The translations under genes and the position numbers were made by a program. A stretch of DNA of 64,000 bases, from positions 1-64,000 of the forward strand of contig NZ_LN776178.1 in assembly GCF_000827595.2 (NCBI RefSeq), written 5' to 3'. The first letter of the stretch is position 1, and each line of letters opens with the position of its first letter. The notes below the pieces were generated by a model, which did not search any database, had not been told where the DNA came from, and saw nothing but the letters and a program-made list of their open reading frames with translations. This DNA is from Necropsobacter massiliensis (GTDB lineage: Bacteria > Pseudomonadota > Gammaproteobacteria > Enterobacterales > Pasteurellaceae). This document shows, in pieces, positions 40,183 through 49,106 of the stretch.

Positions 40183-40650
40183 GTGATCACTCACCGCCGC
40201 CGAAATAATATGCGATTACCCCATTACGATTATTCTCAATATGGCTGTTATTTTGTGACGATTTGTACCAAAAATAGGCAATGCCTTTTTGGTAATATTC
40301 TTAATGGGAAAATGCAATTAAATGACTTGGGCATAATGATTGAGGAAACATTAAAATCGTTACTAAATGATTATCCCAAAAGTGAATTTTCACATTATGT
40401 TATTATGCCTAATCATTTACATTTTATTTGGTTTAATCAAGATAATGTTTTACTTTCTGATTTGATCAGGCAATTTAAAGGAATAACCGCAAAAAAATAT
40501 AGAGACAAAATGAAAACACAGGTTTATGAGCCATTGTGGCAACGAAGTTTTTATGAACACATTATTCGCAATGATGAAGATTTTTTAAGAATTTGGGAAT
40601 ATATTGAGAATAATCCATTACAATGGCATTTGGATAGATTTTATTCGTAA
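40183..40650 (+). CDS. REP-associated tyrosine transposase (RAYT)
   Basis: A 155-residue Y1/HUH-type single-strand DNA transposase of the TnpA-REP family. The N-terminal RRRNNMRLPHYDYSQYGCYF fits RAYTs, so I keep the GTG start with AAGGA 7 nt before it. The metal motif is MPNHLHFIW and the catalytic Tyr is in FYEHIIRNDEDF. The protein ends with IENNPLQWHLD. It sits between inverted REP hairpins, its expected substrates. It appears intact. Confidence 0.9.
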   Translation: MITHRRRNNMRLPHYDYSQYGCYFVTICTKNRQCLFGNILNGKMQLNDLGIMIEETLKSLLNDYPKSEFSHYVIMPNHLHFIWFNQDNVLLSDLIRQFKGITAKKYRDKMKTQVYEPLWQRSFYEHIIRNDEDFLRIWEYIENNPLQWHLDRFYS

Positions 40651-40654
40651 TTTT

Positions 40655-40686
40655 GGGGCGGGGATAAACCCCGCCCCTACGAAAAT
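40655..40686 (-). repeat. REP element, right copy
   Basis: GGGGCGGGGATAAACCCC then GCCCCTACGAAAAT is the inverse complement of the left REP at 40129-40157. It begins 4 nt after the transposase stop. The pair has the BIME arrangement that RAYTs recognise. Confidence 0.85.
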
Positions 40687-40722
40687 ATCATATCCAATTT
40701 TGAGTTATTCGGAATATTCTAA

Positions 40723-41586
40723 ATGAAAATAGGGCATATAAAAACAATGCAAACACCCCACATCCACATCGGCACTGGCGGATACAGCGACACAGATTTA
40801 GTCGGCACGCTTTACCCCTTTGGCACAGATAAATCCGATTTTTTGTCGATTTATAGCCAGTTTTACGACACCGTTGAAATTAACAGCACTTTTCACGCTC
40901 CGATTGGAGCAAAAGCGTTGCAGGGAATGGTGGAAAAAGCAGAAGGCAGATTGCAATTTTCGGTCAAACTCCACCAAGATTTTAGCCACATTCGCACTGC
41001 AACCAAAGCGCAAGCCGATGACTTTTTACACGCTTTGCAACCCTTGCAAGAACAGAGTTGCTTGGCGAATTTACTTGTGCAATTTCCTAGCAGTTTTGAA
41101 CGCACGCACGCGAACCGCTATTATCTTGCGGAATTGGTATCGTGGTTTCACGATTATCCCCTCGCCATTGAGTTCCGCCACGCCAGTTGGCATACACAAT
41201 CGGTGTTGGATTATTTTCACGGCAAGGAAAATCTGATTTGGTGCAATGTGGATTATCCGCAAAATATCGGCTTGCCGAGTTTTCAATTCTACGCCAACCA
41301 ACGCACCGCTTATTTGCGATTGCACGGTCGTAACCCAAATTGGTGGAAAGCGCAATCTGCCAAAGAACGGCATGATTATCGTTATAGCGAAATAGAATTA
41401 CAGCGGCTGGCGGCTTTGCTCAACCAACGAAAAAACGAATTTGACAGGCTTTATCTTTATTTTCAAAACACCACCAAAAGCCATGCTTTCTATAATATTG
41501 AAAGCCTGAAAAATTCTTTGAAAGAATATGGTGTTAAGATAAAACCGTCCCCTGAATTTTTAACGGGGCAACAGAGTTTGTTTTAG
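40723..41586 (+). CDS. DUF72 (YecE-like) family protein
   Basis: 287 residues of TIM-barrel type. Family features include HIGTGGYSDTDLVG, TVEINSTFHAPIG, LAIEFRHASW and the C-terminal tail ending QQSLF. The biochemical function of the family is unknown. ATG 40723 has GGAA 8 nt upstream; ATG 40747 would remove 8 residues and has no ribosome site. It lies just after the RAYT/REP module. Confidence 0.87.
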   Translation: MKIGHIKTMQTPHIHIGTGGYSDTDLVGTLYPFGTDKSDFLSIYSQFYDTVEINSTFHAPIGAKALQGMVEKAEGRLQFSVKLHQDFSHIRTATKAQADDFLHALQPLQEQSCLANLLVQFPSSFERTHANRYYLAELVSWFHDYPLAIEFRHASWHTQSVLDYFHGKENLIWCNVDYPQNIGLPSFQFYANQRTAYLRLHGRNPNWWKAQSAKERHDYRYSEIELQRLAALLNQRKNEFDRLYLYFQNTTKSHAFYNIESLKNSLKEYGVKIKPSPEFLTGQQSLF

Positions 41587-41709
41587 CTTGAACGGTATAC
41601 TGGATCAAATCTAATGGCAATATAAAATAGAGTATATCTAGAACTGATTCATTAATTAAGCTATGATACGCAACTTAAAGTTTTTGCTATCACTTACTCG
41701 GTATTTTAT

Positions 41710-42177
41710 ATGAACAAATTTAAGTTTATGTTATTCGCTTTGTCTCTCGTCGTACTATTTTCTTGCACGAGTACTTCAACTAAAAAAGCAGAAATCAAGA
41801 AAGGTTATTTAAAGGATAATATTAGTCAGGCGGAATTATATAATCCTGTAAACTATAAGCGCTATTTTTATTCTTGTTATAATGCGGGGACCGGATTATA
41901 TACTTCGTTAATGAGTTATTTCCCGCTTTCTCGTGAAAGTCGTTTAAAAGATAATTTCGGTTTTTATTTTCAACTTGATGGCGGTACTGTTCAGCCGTTT
42001 GATCATATTGAAAATAAAGCGTTAAATGCGCGCGGTTCAAAATTTGAAGTGATTTATCGCTCTTATAATCCAATTGAAGGTAGTTATATTGATTTAATCG
42101 CGCGGGAACATCGTTCGATTTATTATAAAAATTATAACGGTGTCAAAGTGCCTTGGTTGGAATGTCGAGAGGCTTAA
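41710..42177 (+). CDS. Predicted lipoprotein of unknown function
   Basis: 155 residues with a hydrophobic signal ending in the lipobox LFSC (Cys19), then a Ser/Thr/Lys-rich linker. The rest is rich in aromatic residues (YKRYFYSCYNAGTGLYTSL) and has no motif that I recognise. Two further Cys residues could pair. It is a single gene bounded downstream by a shared terminator with btuD. Confidence 0.7.
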   Translation: MNKFKFMLFALSLVVLFSCTSTSTKKAEIKKGYLKDNISQAELYNPVNYKRYFYSCYNAGTGLYTSLMSYFPLSRESRLKDNFGFYFQLDGGTVQPFDHIENKALNARGSKFEVIYRSYNPIEGSYIDLIAREHRSIYYKNYNGVKVPWLECREA

Positions 42178-42211
42178 TTTATTACAATCAATTGAGTTTT
42201 TTATTTTGCAA

Positions 42212-42238
42212 AATGCCTCAATTGAGGCATTATTTTTC
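42212..42238. terminator. Bidirectional terminator between lipoprotein gene and btuD
   Basis: AATGCCTCAA and TTGAGGCATT form a perfect 10-bp stem, followed by ATTTTT on the plus strand and preceded by A-rich sequence for the minus strand. The btuD stop codon overlaps its right edge. Confidence 0.75.
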
Positions 42239-42967
42239 TAACTTTTCAATTTGGTAAATTTCTTTTTCTTTCGTATTAATTTGGGCGCAAATACGGAAGG
42301 CTTTGCCTAAATTTTTCTGTGTTAATACCTTTTCCGTCTCTCCAGCGGCTAGAATTTTTCCTTTTTCCAATAAAATCACTTCATCGCAAAAGCGATATGC
42401 CAAGGAAAGATGATGAATCACCACTACACAGGTTTTTTCGGGCGTAAGCGATTTAAGCTGTTCCATAATATCGAGTTGATAATACGGATCAAGCGGGGCG
42501 ATGGGTTCGTCGGCGAGTAAAATCGGGCTGTTTTTAATGCCGCAACGGGCGAGTTGTACTCGTGTTTTTTCACCGCCTGAAAGTTGTTGGAACGGTTTTT
42601 CAAGCAAATGCATAATAGAAAACTGTTCAGAAACCGACCGCACTTTTGCTTGCTCATCGGTATTTTTATGGGGAAAAGGCAAGCCGAGCGCGATCACATC
42701 ATAAACCGTTAAATTCCAAAAAATCTGTTGATTTTGCGCGAGATAGGCGATTTCTCGGCTTTTTTGTCGGGCGGAAAGTGTGCTTAGTTCGTCATTTCCC
42801 AGCACAATTTGACCGCTTGTCGGCGACAAAATGCCCGCAATGGCTTTTAACAATGTGGATTTTCCCGCTCCGTTTGCGCCCATGATGCCCACCAATTTCC
42901 CTTGTGGAATGTGGAAGCTGACGTCGGTCAAGCCATAGGTGAGCGTAAGATGTTCAATCTTAATCAT
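42230..42967 (-). CDS. btuD: ABC transporter ATPase, BtuD/FecE type
   Basis: A 245-residue ATPase of the iron-siderophore/B12 importer class. Walker A is GANGAGKST near residue 35, the signature is LSGGEKTRVQLARCG, and Walker B is PILLADEPIAPLDPYYQ, followed by VIHH. It overlaps the permease gene by 8 nt. It holds a perfect ACAAGCGGTC uptake signal of the other Pasteurellaceae dialect and a Hin-type signal near 42636. The B12 assignment comes from the whole cluster; heme or siderophore remains possible. Confidence 0.75.
   Translation of the reverse strand: MIKIEHLTLTYGLTDVSFHIPQGKLVGIMGANGAGKSTLLKAIAGILSPTSGQIVLGNDELSTLSARQKSREIAYLAQNQQIFWNLTVYDVIALGLPFPHKNTDEQAKVRSVSEQFSIMHLLEKPFQQLSGGEKTRVQLARCGIKNSPILLADEPIAPLDPYYQLDIMEQLKSLTPEKTCVVVIHHLSLAYRFCDEVILLEKGKILAAGETEKVLTQKNLGKAFRICAQINTKEKEIYQIEKLEK
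42811..42820 (-). repeat. Apl-dialect DNA uptake signal
   Basis: GACCGCTTGT is the complement of ACAAGCGGTC, the uptake core of the Actinobacillus pleuropneumoniae/Mannheimia haemolytica clade. The rest of the window uses AAGTGCGGT. It lies within btuD. Confidence 0.6.
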
Positions 42968-43937
42968 GGTAGCTTCTCCGTTGGGTGAGCAAAATCCAAA
43001 TCAAAAACGGTGCGCCTAGAATGGCGGTGAGCGTGCCGAGATAAATGTTTGAGAAGAACGGCAGGTGCAAAATGGCTAAATCCGCCACGAGCAGTAACAA
43101 AGCGCCAAATAAAGCGCTGGTTACATAAAGTTGCGACGGACGTTTTTTCAGCAAAATACGTGCCAAATGTGGGGCGATCAAGCCGATAAACCCGATGGAA
43201 CCTGTTTGCGGAATGGTTGCGCCGACGAGTAATGCCACGCCGAAACTCACAATAAAAAAGCTGCGTTTGAGATCGACGCCCATGGTAGCGGCGGTTTCTT
43301 CGCCGAAGGGGAGCAAATCAAGATAGCGACGTTGTGCATACAAACAAAAAACGCCGAGCACAATAAAGGGCAGCGAGAGCAAAAGCGTCTCCATTTTTGC
43401 CCAAACCAGTGAGCCTTGCAGCCAGCGGTATAGTTCCGCCAGTGCCCACGGGCTGTCAGCGTTGGAAAGCAGCAACGCAATAGCTGAGCCGAGTAACATA
43501 TTCACCGCCAAACCGCTTAAAATCATCATTGCCGTGCCGTGATTTTTGGCGATTAAATAGACCAACAAGAAACTCACCAAGGCTCCCAGCACGCCACCAA
43601 GCAGCAATACACCAAAAGGCGCAGTAAAATAGTAAAGAATGAACACGCTCGCCATGGTTGCTCCGTTCGCACTGCCCAGCAACCCCGGACTTGCCAACGG
43701 ATTTTGAAATACGCCCTGCATCGCATTGCCCGCCAATGCCAAACAAGCACCGGTCAGCACTGCAAGTAACAGCCGCGGCAGGCGAATATCCCATAACACC
43801 AGCGTTCGCATATCGGTAAGAATACCGTTGGCGTTTTTAAGCTCGGCAAAATTCGCAAGGTTGGCACAGCTTGATATACCGATAATAGCGAAAATGAGTG
43901 TGCCGAGAATAAGGTTTAATTGATTGGTTTTGTTCAT
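42960..43937 (-). CDS. btuC: FecCD-family permease, BtuC type
   Basis: A 325-residue inner membrane permease with about ten hydrophobic segments. Family motifs include RLPRLLLAVLTGACLALAG, MQGVFQNPLASPGLLG, GSIGFIGLIAPHLAR and the C-terminal GAPFLIWIL. It lies 1 nt after the binding-protein gene and overlaps btuD, so the three are tightly coupled. It would move B12 or a similar chelate across the inner membrane. Confidence 0.8.
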   Translation of the reverse strand: MNKTNQLNLILGTLIFAIIGISSCANLANFAELKNANGILTDMRTLVLWDIRLPRLLLAVLTGACLALAGNAMQGVFQNPLASPGLLGSANGATMASVFILYYFTAPFGVLLLGGVLGALVSFLLVYLIAKNHGTAMMILSGLAVNMLLGSAIALLLSNADSPWALAELYRWLQGSLVWAKMETLLLSLPFIVLGVFCLYAQRRYLDLLPFGEETAATMGVDLKRSFFIVSFGVALLVGATIPQTGSIGFIGLIAPHLARILLKKRPSQLYVTSALFGALLLLVADLAILHLPFFSNIYLGTLTAILGAPFLIWILLTQRRSYHD

Positions 43938-43938
43938 A

Positions 43939-44727
43939 TTATTTTAGTTGTTGATAAATTAGCTCCGCCCCTTGCCATACGCCGTGGTCGAAACAATAAG
44001 TGTATTTTAGCGGAAGCGTTATGTGCGGTCGATTGTTAAAGTGTTTTTGCAAAATGGGATGTCGCAGCAGTTCCGCTTGTTCATTATAGCTTCGCTGATC
44101 GACAAGTGTTATCAGCACATTCGGCTCGGCTAAAAGGACTTTTTCCAGCGAGAAATTTTGCGGTGTCAGCGTGGTTTTGAGCGGTGTTAAGCCGAGCAAA
44201 TTGAGTAAAATTTGGTATTGTGGAAAACGCATTTCCGCTACGCCTGTTTCAGTTAATATCAAGGTATCGGTAAGCGATTGATTTAGCTTACTGTTTTGCG
44301 ATTTTAATGTGTCTACCAGCTGCTTGGCGTGTGCGTCGTTTTGGGTAATGTTGCCTAAATTTAATATCAGCTCAAAAAGCTCGTCGGGCGTTTGTGGGCT
44401 GTCATTGATTGGTATGATTTTAACCTTGAGCTTTTTGAGCTGTTCGGTCAGTTCGGGGTAGAACCTTTCGTTAATCAGAATGGTCTTGTGCAAATAGGGC
44501 AACAGTTCGCTTAATTGCGGTTTGAGAATAGGTTTGTCGTGGTTGATTTTATTCAACATCGCCGACGGTTTAACGGAAAAAGGCGACATTGCCGCAATTT
44601 GTTCAGGGCGAGCAAGTTCAAGCAATAAACGGTCGCTGCACATTGTGAGCGAGACGAATTGTTCGGCACGAGAAAAAGGGGCAATGCCGAGTAAAAGTGC
44701 GGTGAGGAAAAAGAGAGTTTTTTGCAT
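43939..44727 (-). CDS. btuF: Periplasmic binding protein, BtuF type
   Basis: 262 residues from ATG 44727 (MQKTLFFLTALLLG). The upstream in-frame ATG at 44763 lies partly in a REP palindrome, so I reject it. A signal peptide is followed by the FecB/BtuF-type start VSLTMCSDRLLLELARPEQI, then a type III binding fold with a long helix. It is separated from btuB by the repeat at 44751-44836. The ligand is inferred from the receptor and neighbours. Confidence 0.72.
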   Translation of the reverse strand: MQKTLFFLTALLLGIAPFSRAEQFVSLTMCSDRLLLELARPEQIAAMSPFSVKPSAMLNKINHDKPILKPQLSELLPYLHKTILINERFYPELTEQLKKLKVKIIPINDSPQTPDELFELILNLGNITQNDAHAKQLVDTLKSQNSKLNQSLTDTLILTETGVAEMRFPQYQILLNLLGLTPLKTTLTPQNFSLEKVLLAEPNVLITLVDQRSYNEQAELLRHPILQKHFNNRPHITLPLKYTYCFDHGVWQGAELIYQQLK

Positions 44728-44750
44728 TTTTGAGATAAATGTTCGAATTT

Positions 44751-44836
44751 GTAGGGACGCCATGCTGGCGTCCGCCCCCCCTCTCTTTTGTAAAGAGGGG
44801 CAAGAGAGATTTCGGACGCGAGCGTCGCGTCCCTAC
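44751..44836. repeat. REP-like palindromic element between btuB and btuF
   Basis: The ends GTAGGGACGC and GCGTCCCTAC are perfect inverted repeats. Inside are sub-hairpins GGACGC/GCGTCC and a CCCCTCTT-type hairpin (44771-44811) related to the ends of the composite at 15026-15370. The GTAGGG head resembles the REPs beside the transposase at 40183. It may also act as a partial terminator after btuB. Confidence 0.7.
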
Positions 44837-44850
44837 ATTTGATCGAGCTA

Positions 44851-46782
44851 TTAGAAGCTGCCTTTTAACCCAACGTAAACGTTGCGCCCGTCTTGCCCGT
44901 AACCAACAATGTTTTCATATTTTTTGTCGAAAAGATTGTTGAGGTTGGCATAAAGCGTGACGTTTTTATTGAGTGTATAGTCCACACCGAGGTTAAGCAA
45001 GGTGTAAGACGGCATTTTGACCCGCGTTGAAGCATAAGTGATGTTATCAAAATAACTGTCTTTGCGTTTACCAACATAAGAAAGACTTGCGTGCGTGCCA
45101 AATTCTGGGGTGACTTGGTAAGCTAAGCCCACATTCGCCAAATGTTTTGGACGGCGAACCAGCTCAACGCCTTTGCTGTCTTTACCGCGTGTGTAGGTGT
45201 AATTCGCAAAACCGGTGAGGTTTTCGCTGAATTTGCCGTTGTAAGCCAATTCTACCCCTTTGATTTTGGTGGTGCCGTCAAGGTTGATCGCGCGAGAGAT
45301 AAAGTTTGTCGCGTCAACCATTTCACTGCTGATAAAGTTTTTCACATTGCGCGCGAAATAAGTCACATCCAAGCTATGGCGCTTGTCATTGCTTTCAAAT
45401 AACAAGCCCACGTCACCGCCTTTGCTTTTTTCTGCTTTTAAATTTGGATTACCAATGTACTTACCGTCATAACCGAAGTATTCGGTAATCGTTGGGTTTT
45501 GGATTGCGGTGCCGAAACTCGCATGTGCTTTGACGTTTGGCGATAAACGATAAGCCCCGGCAATACGCCCTGTGAAGGCATTTTGGTATTCCGAGCTGTC
45601 TGTGAAACGACCGCTGACCGATAAGCTGTGATCGTCTTCGGTAAATAAACGGTATTCGCCTGCCGCACTTTTCTCTTTCAAGACTTTGTCGTGACGCGGG
45701 AAGTACGCACTGGAATTATAGGTGGATTTTTGGTATTCGCCTAACACAGAGAACGCTTGGGTTACATAGCCTTCGCGGTCAAAGTTGATGTCTAATTGAT
45801 AATTTGCGTTGAGTTTTTTCGCATCATAATCGCTTGCCCACGAGCTGAACGTGTCGCTGTCTGCTTTGGTGTGGCTGATGCTGGCTTTGTGTTTGAATAA
45901 ATCGTTGTCGCTGCCTACATAACCGCCTAAACGAAACGTGGTTTCACGTGTACGAGTGCGGTTGTTGGCTTCATTATTTAATGAATCATCGTAGTTTGCA
46001 GTTTGGGAGAAGTGTGATGCCAGTAATTCAATCCCTTTTTGGCTGTCGTCATAACCGACTTTTAAAGAGGCATTATCACGGTGAAATTTATCTTTTTCTT
46101 TTGCGCCACCTGTGCTGACTTGCGTACCATCTTCGCCGGTATAACGAAAAGTATTTTTACTTAACGCAGAAATGCCCGCCGTGCGGTGGCTGTCGCCGTG
46201 AACAGCATAATAGAAACCGTTGTTGTGTCCTGAAAGAGTGACAGAGGCATCACGCGTGCGGTTTGAACCTGTGCCTAAATCGAAATCGACGTTAAAGGCT
46301 TTGTCTTTGTATAAGCCACTTTTAGTGGTGATGTAAATCACGCCACCCATTGCGTCGCTGCCCCAAAGTGCCGATTGTTCGCCACGTAGCACTTCAATAC
46401 GTTCAATGTTGCTTAATGACAAACCGCCAAAATCAAAACCGTAGCCTGTCACCGGATTGACTTTTACGCCGTCAATAATCACGGCGCTGTGGTTTGCGTC
46501 TGCGCCACGCAGATAAAAATTGGTTAACGTACCGCGTCCGCCGCTGGAAGAAATCGCGACACTCGGTACTGTTTTCAACACATCGGCGACATAAACGGCG
46601 TTACGTTCGGCGAAATCTTTTTCAGTGAGTACGGTAACCGACGAAGCTGTTTTGTCTTGATTGACCGGTGCGGCATAGGCGGAGTAAACGTTTATTGGGG
46701 CGAGTTCCGTTTGCGCATCTTGTGCAACGGCTACGCTCGACAGGGAAAGCGATAGAGTAATAGTGATGAGATTTGTGTTCAT
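44851..46782 (-). CDS. btuB: TonB-dependent receptor, BtuB-like
   Basis: A 643-residue outer membrane receptor. The signal peptide ends SVAVAQ, with a possible TonB box near LAPINVYS. The plug domain has VADVLKTVPSVAISSSGGRG, FYLRGADANHSAVIIDGVKV and VLRGEQSALWGSDAMGGVI. The barrel ends with Phe. The plug pattern and the FecCD importer next to it fit vitamin B12; another metal chelate is possible. No cobalamin riboswitch is visible upstream. The 46783-47085 gap holds only an uptake-signal pair and the cysK terminator. Confidence 0.72.
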   Translation of the reverse strand: MNTNLITITLSLSLSSVAVAQDAQTELAPINVYSAYAAPVNQDKTASSVTVLTEKDFAERNAVYVADVLKTVPSVAISSSGGRGTLTNFYLRGADANHSAVIIDGVKVNPVTGYGFDFGGLSLSNIERIEVLRGEQSALWGSDAMGGVIYITTKSGLYKDKAFNVDFDLGTGSNRTRDASVTLSGHNNGFYYAVHGDSHRTAGISALSKNTFRYTGEDGTQVSTGGAKEKDKFHRDNASLKVGYDDSQKGIELLASHFSQTANYDDSLNNEANNRTRTRETTFRLGGYVGSDNDLFKHKASISHTKADSDTFSSWASDYDAKKLNANYQLDINFDREGYVTQAFSVLGEYQKSTYNSSAYFPRHDKVLKEKSAAGEYRLFTEDDHSLSVSGRFTDSSEYQNAFTGRIAGAYRLSPNVKAHASFGTAIQNPTITEYFGYDGKYIGNPNLKAEKSKGGDVGLLFESNDKRHSLDVTYFARNVKNFISSEMVDATNFISRAINLDGTTKIKGVELAYNGKFSENLTGFANYTYTRGKDSKGVELVRRPKHLANVGLAYQVTPEFGTHASLSYVGKRKDSYFDNITYASTRVKMPSYTLLNLGVDYTLNKNVTLYANLNNLFDKKYENIVGYGQDGRNVYVGLKGSF

Positions 46783-46959
46783 AATATCGTTAAGGGTTGA
46801 GGTGCAATAAAGTTTTGCATTATACAGAAAAATTGCAGTGAACGGGACGGTTTACTGTTTGAAATAAGAGGCATTTATCGAATCATTCCACTGATATCCG
46901 AAAGATAACGAATAACCCGTCATAATGTTAAAGCAAATCAACGGCGGATAAATATAGAA

Positions 46960-47023
46960 AAGTGCGGTATTTCTTGGCTGTGTTTTCGACTTTGCGAAAA
47001 CTTTCACAAAACGCACCGCACTT
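46960..47023. repeat. Inverted pair of DNA uptake signals
   Basis: AAGTGCGGT at 46960-46968 and ACCGCACTT at 47015-47023 face each other across 46 bp, between btuB and cysK. The spacing is long for a terminator, so this is more likely two separate signals. Confidence 0.8.
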
Positions 47024-47035
47024 TTCGACTGAATA

Positions 47036-47071
47036 AAAAGACGGTTAGTTCCACCTCGGAAAGCTAACCGT
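47036..47071 (-). terminator. Rho-independent terminator of cysK
   Basis: On the minus strand ACGGTTAG and CTAACCGT close a stem that extends through TTCC/GGAA, followed by CTTTTTATTC. It starts 15 nt after the cysK stop. Confidence 0.75.
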
Positions 47072-47085
47072 AAAGGGGAAAATCA

Positions 47086-48036
47086 TTAGCCCTCAATGCC
47101 TTCAAATAACGCGGTACTTAAGTAGCGTTCCGCTGCGGAAGGCAAAATAACGACAATTAATTTATCCGCAAATTCAGGCAGTTTGGCCAGACGATCCGCC
47201 GCAGCCACCGCCGCACCGGAGGAAATTCCCGCCAGAATACCTTCTTCTGCCATTAATCGACGCGCTGTGGCAATGGCTGTGTCGCTGTTAACGCGTTCAA
47301 CTCGGTCGATTAACGATAAATCCAAATTTTTAGGGATAAATCCTGCGCCGATACCTTGAATTTTGTGCGGACCTGGTTTCACTTCTTCACCAGCCAAGGT
47401 TTGCGTGATAACCGGTGATTCTTCCGGTTCTACTGCAACAGAGATAATTTTTTTGCCTTGATCCTGTTTGATATAGCGACTGATTCCGGTAATGGTACCG
47501 CCGGTACCTACGCCAGCGACAACGACATCTACTTTGCCGTCGGTACCTTGCCAGATTTCTGGACCGGTGGTTTCCTGATGAATCGCCGGGTTAGCCGGAT
47601 TTTCAAACTGTTTTAGCATAATATAACGGCTTGGATCGGAGGCTACGATTTCTTCCGCTTTGGCAATGGCGCCTTTCATGCCTTTCGCGCCTTCGGTCAG
47701 CACGAGATTCACGCCTAAACCGCGTAGTAAGCGTTTCCGTTCAAGGCTCATGGTTTCCGGCATAGTTAGTGTGATTTTATAACCGCGAGCGGCGGCAACA
47801 TAAGCGAGTGCAATACCGGTGTTACCGCTGGTGGCATCGACGATTTCTTTATTTTTAGTGAGCGTACCGTCTTTTTCTGCCTGCCAGATCATGTTGGCGC
47901 CGATACGGCATTTAACACTGAAACTCGGATTACGACCTTCAATTTTTGCCACAACATTACCGTTCTGACCAAAGTGTTTTAAACGGACTAACGGTGTGTT
48001 ACCGATAGCATAAGAATTGTCTGCATAGATTGTCAT
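47086..48036 (-). CDS. cysK: Cysteine synthase A
   Basis: 316 residues from ATG 48036, preceded by AAAGGGGAGAAAAC; the longer frame to 48102 adds 22 residues with no ribosome site. It is a PLP enzyme that makes cysteine from O-acetylserine and sulfide. The PLP Lys42 is in [14 protein letters not shown]. The substrate loop [11 protein letters not shown] and the phosphate-cup [10 protein letters not shown] are present. cysZ lies upstream on the same strand. Confidence 0.95.
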   Translation of the reverse strand: MTIYADNSYAIGNTPLVRLKHFGQNGNVVAKIEGRNPSFSVKCRIGANMIWQAEKDGTLTKNKEIVDATSGNTGIALAYVAAARGYKITLTMPETMSLERKRLLRGLGVNLVLTEGAKGMKGAIAKAEEIVASDPSRYIMLKQFENPANPAIHQETTGPEIWQGTDGKVDVVVAGVGTGGTITGISRYIKQDQGKKIISVAVEPEESPVITQTLAGEEVKPGPHKIQGIGAGFIPKNLDLSLIDRVERVNSDTAIATARRLMAEEGILAGISSGAAVAAADRLAKLPEFADKLIVVILPSAAERYLSTALFEGIEG

Positions 48037-48136
48037 GTTTTCTCCCCTTTTGGTTTTTTGTATTAGGTGGATGTTATTTTTAGCATAAGGCTTAATAATC
48101 AAAAAATAGTTATTCGCTATATTTTATAACCAAATG

Positions 48137-48958
48137 CTATTTAACCGACATCGAATCAGATGCGCCCGAGGCGGTCGGAAAAGCGCTGTGACTTTTACCG
48201 TTGTTACCCGTATGCAGTAACTGGGCGCGATATTGTTCCGTCCACATGGCGGTCGCACCACACACCGCCACTGGAATAATCACCAGATTGATACCCGGCA
48301 CTAACGTACAGAGCGTGACGAAAGTGCCGAATGTAATGCTCAACGTTTGTTTGCTGCTCAGTGCCTCGCGCATAACGGAAAACGGAATTTTGTGGTTATC
48401 AAAGGGATAATCGCAGTATTGAATCGCCATCATCCATGCGCTGAATAAAAAGGTCAGCAGCGGAATCAGCGTTTGCCCGATAAGCGGGATAAAACTGAGC
48501 AGAAACAGCACGATTAGTTTAGGCAGGCTATAAATCAGTTTCTGCCATTCGCGCCCCAGCATACGCGGAATGTCTTTGATAAAATCCAGCATATTCATTT
48601 CTACCAGATTTTCTCCGGTCAGCATTTTTTCGACTTTTTCCGCCAGCAGACCGTTAAACGGCGCGGCGATAAAACCCGACAAGGTAGTAAAAATAAAATA
48701 AAACAAAATCAGCACCATAAAGATGGATAACGCCAGCAAGACCGCGCCAAGCCAGCTCAGCCAGTCTGGAATATAGCCGATGATGCCGTCGATCAGCGTT
48801 TCCATTTGCGTCAGAAAAAGCCAGAATAATCCGCCTAACAGCAAGATATTGAGTAAAATCGGCATAATCACAAAACGCCGCAGCCCTTGCTGGGTAATTA
48901 GGTGCCAGCCCAGCACAAAATAATGGAATCCCTGCTTGAATTCGGTTGTTTGTAACAT
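48137..48958 (-). CDS. cysZ: Sulfate transporter CysZ
   Basis: A 273-residue inner membrane protein with four long hydrophobic segments. The N-terminus [20 protein letters not shown] and [15 protein letters not shown] match CysZ, which supplies sulfate for cysteine synthesis. It is about 100 nt upstream of cysK in the same direction, as in E. coli. It diverges from zipA. Confidence 0.93.
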   Translation of the reverse strand: MLQTTEFKQGFHYFVLGWHLITQQGLRRFVIMPILLNILLLGGLFWLFLTQMETLIDGIIGYIPDWLSWLGAVLLALSIFMVLILFYFIFTTLSGFIAAPFNGLLAEKVEKMLTGENLVEMNMLDFIKDIPRMLGREWQKLIYSLPKLIVLFLLSFIPLIGQTLIPLLTFLFSAWMMAIQYCDYPFDNHKIPFSVMREALSSKQTLSITFGTFVTLCTLVPGINLVIIPVAVCGATAMWTEQYRAQLLHTGNNGKSHSAFPTASGASDSMSVK

Positions 48959-49106
48959 AATAAGTTTCCTGAGTAAATTCGGCGTTTAAGAATACCAAAG
49001 TGCGGTGAAAAAAATCAATTTTTGCATATCATCGGATTAAGAAAATATGGTAAGCTAACCGCAATTTATAATGTTTCGCCCGCCAGTCGCAATGGGAGAA
49101 GAGATA

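Noticed and set aside
46783-47085. A cobalamin riboswitch before btuB
   Set aside because: No B12-box-like sequence is visible on the minus strand. Only an uptake-signal pair and the cysK terminator are seen.
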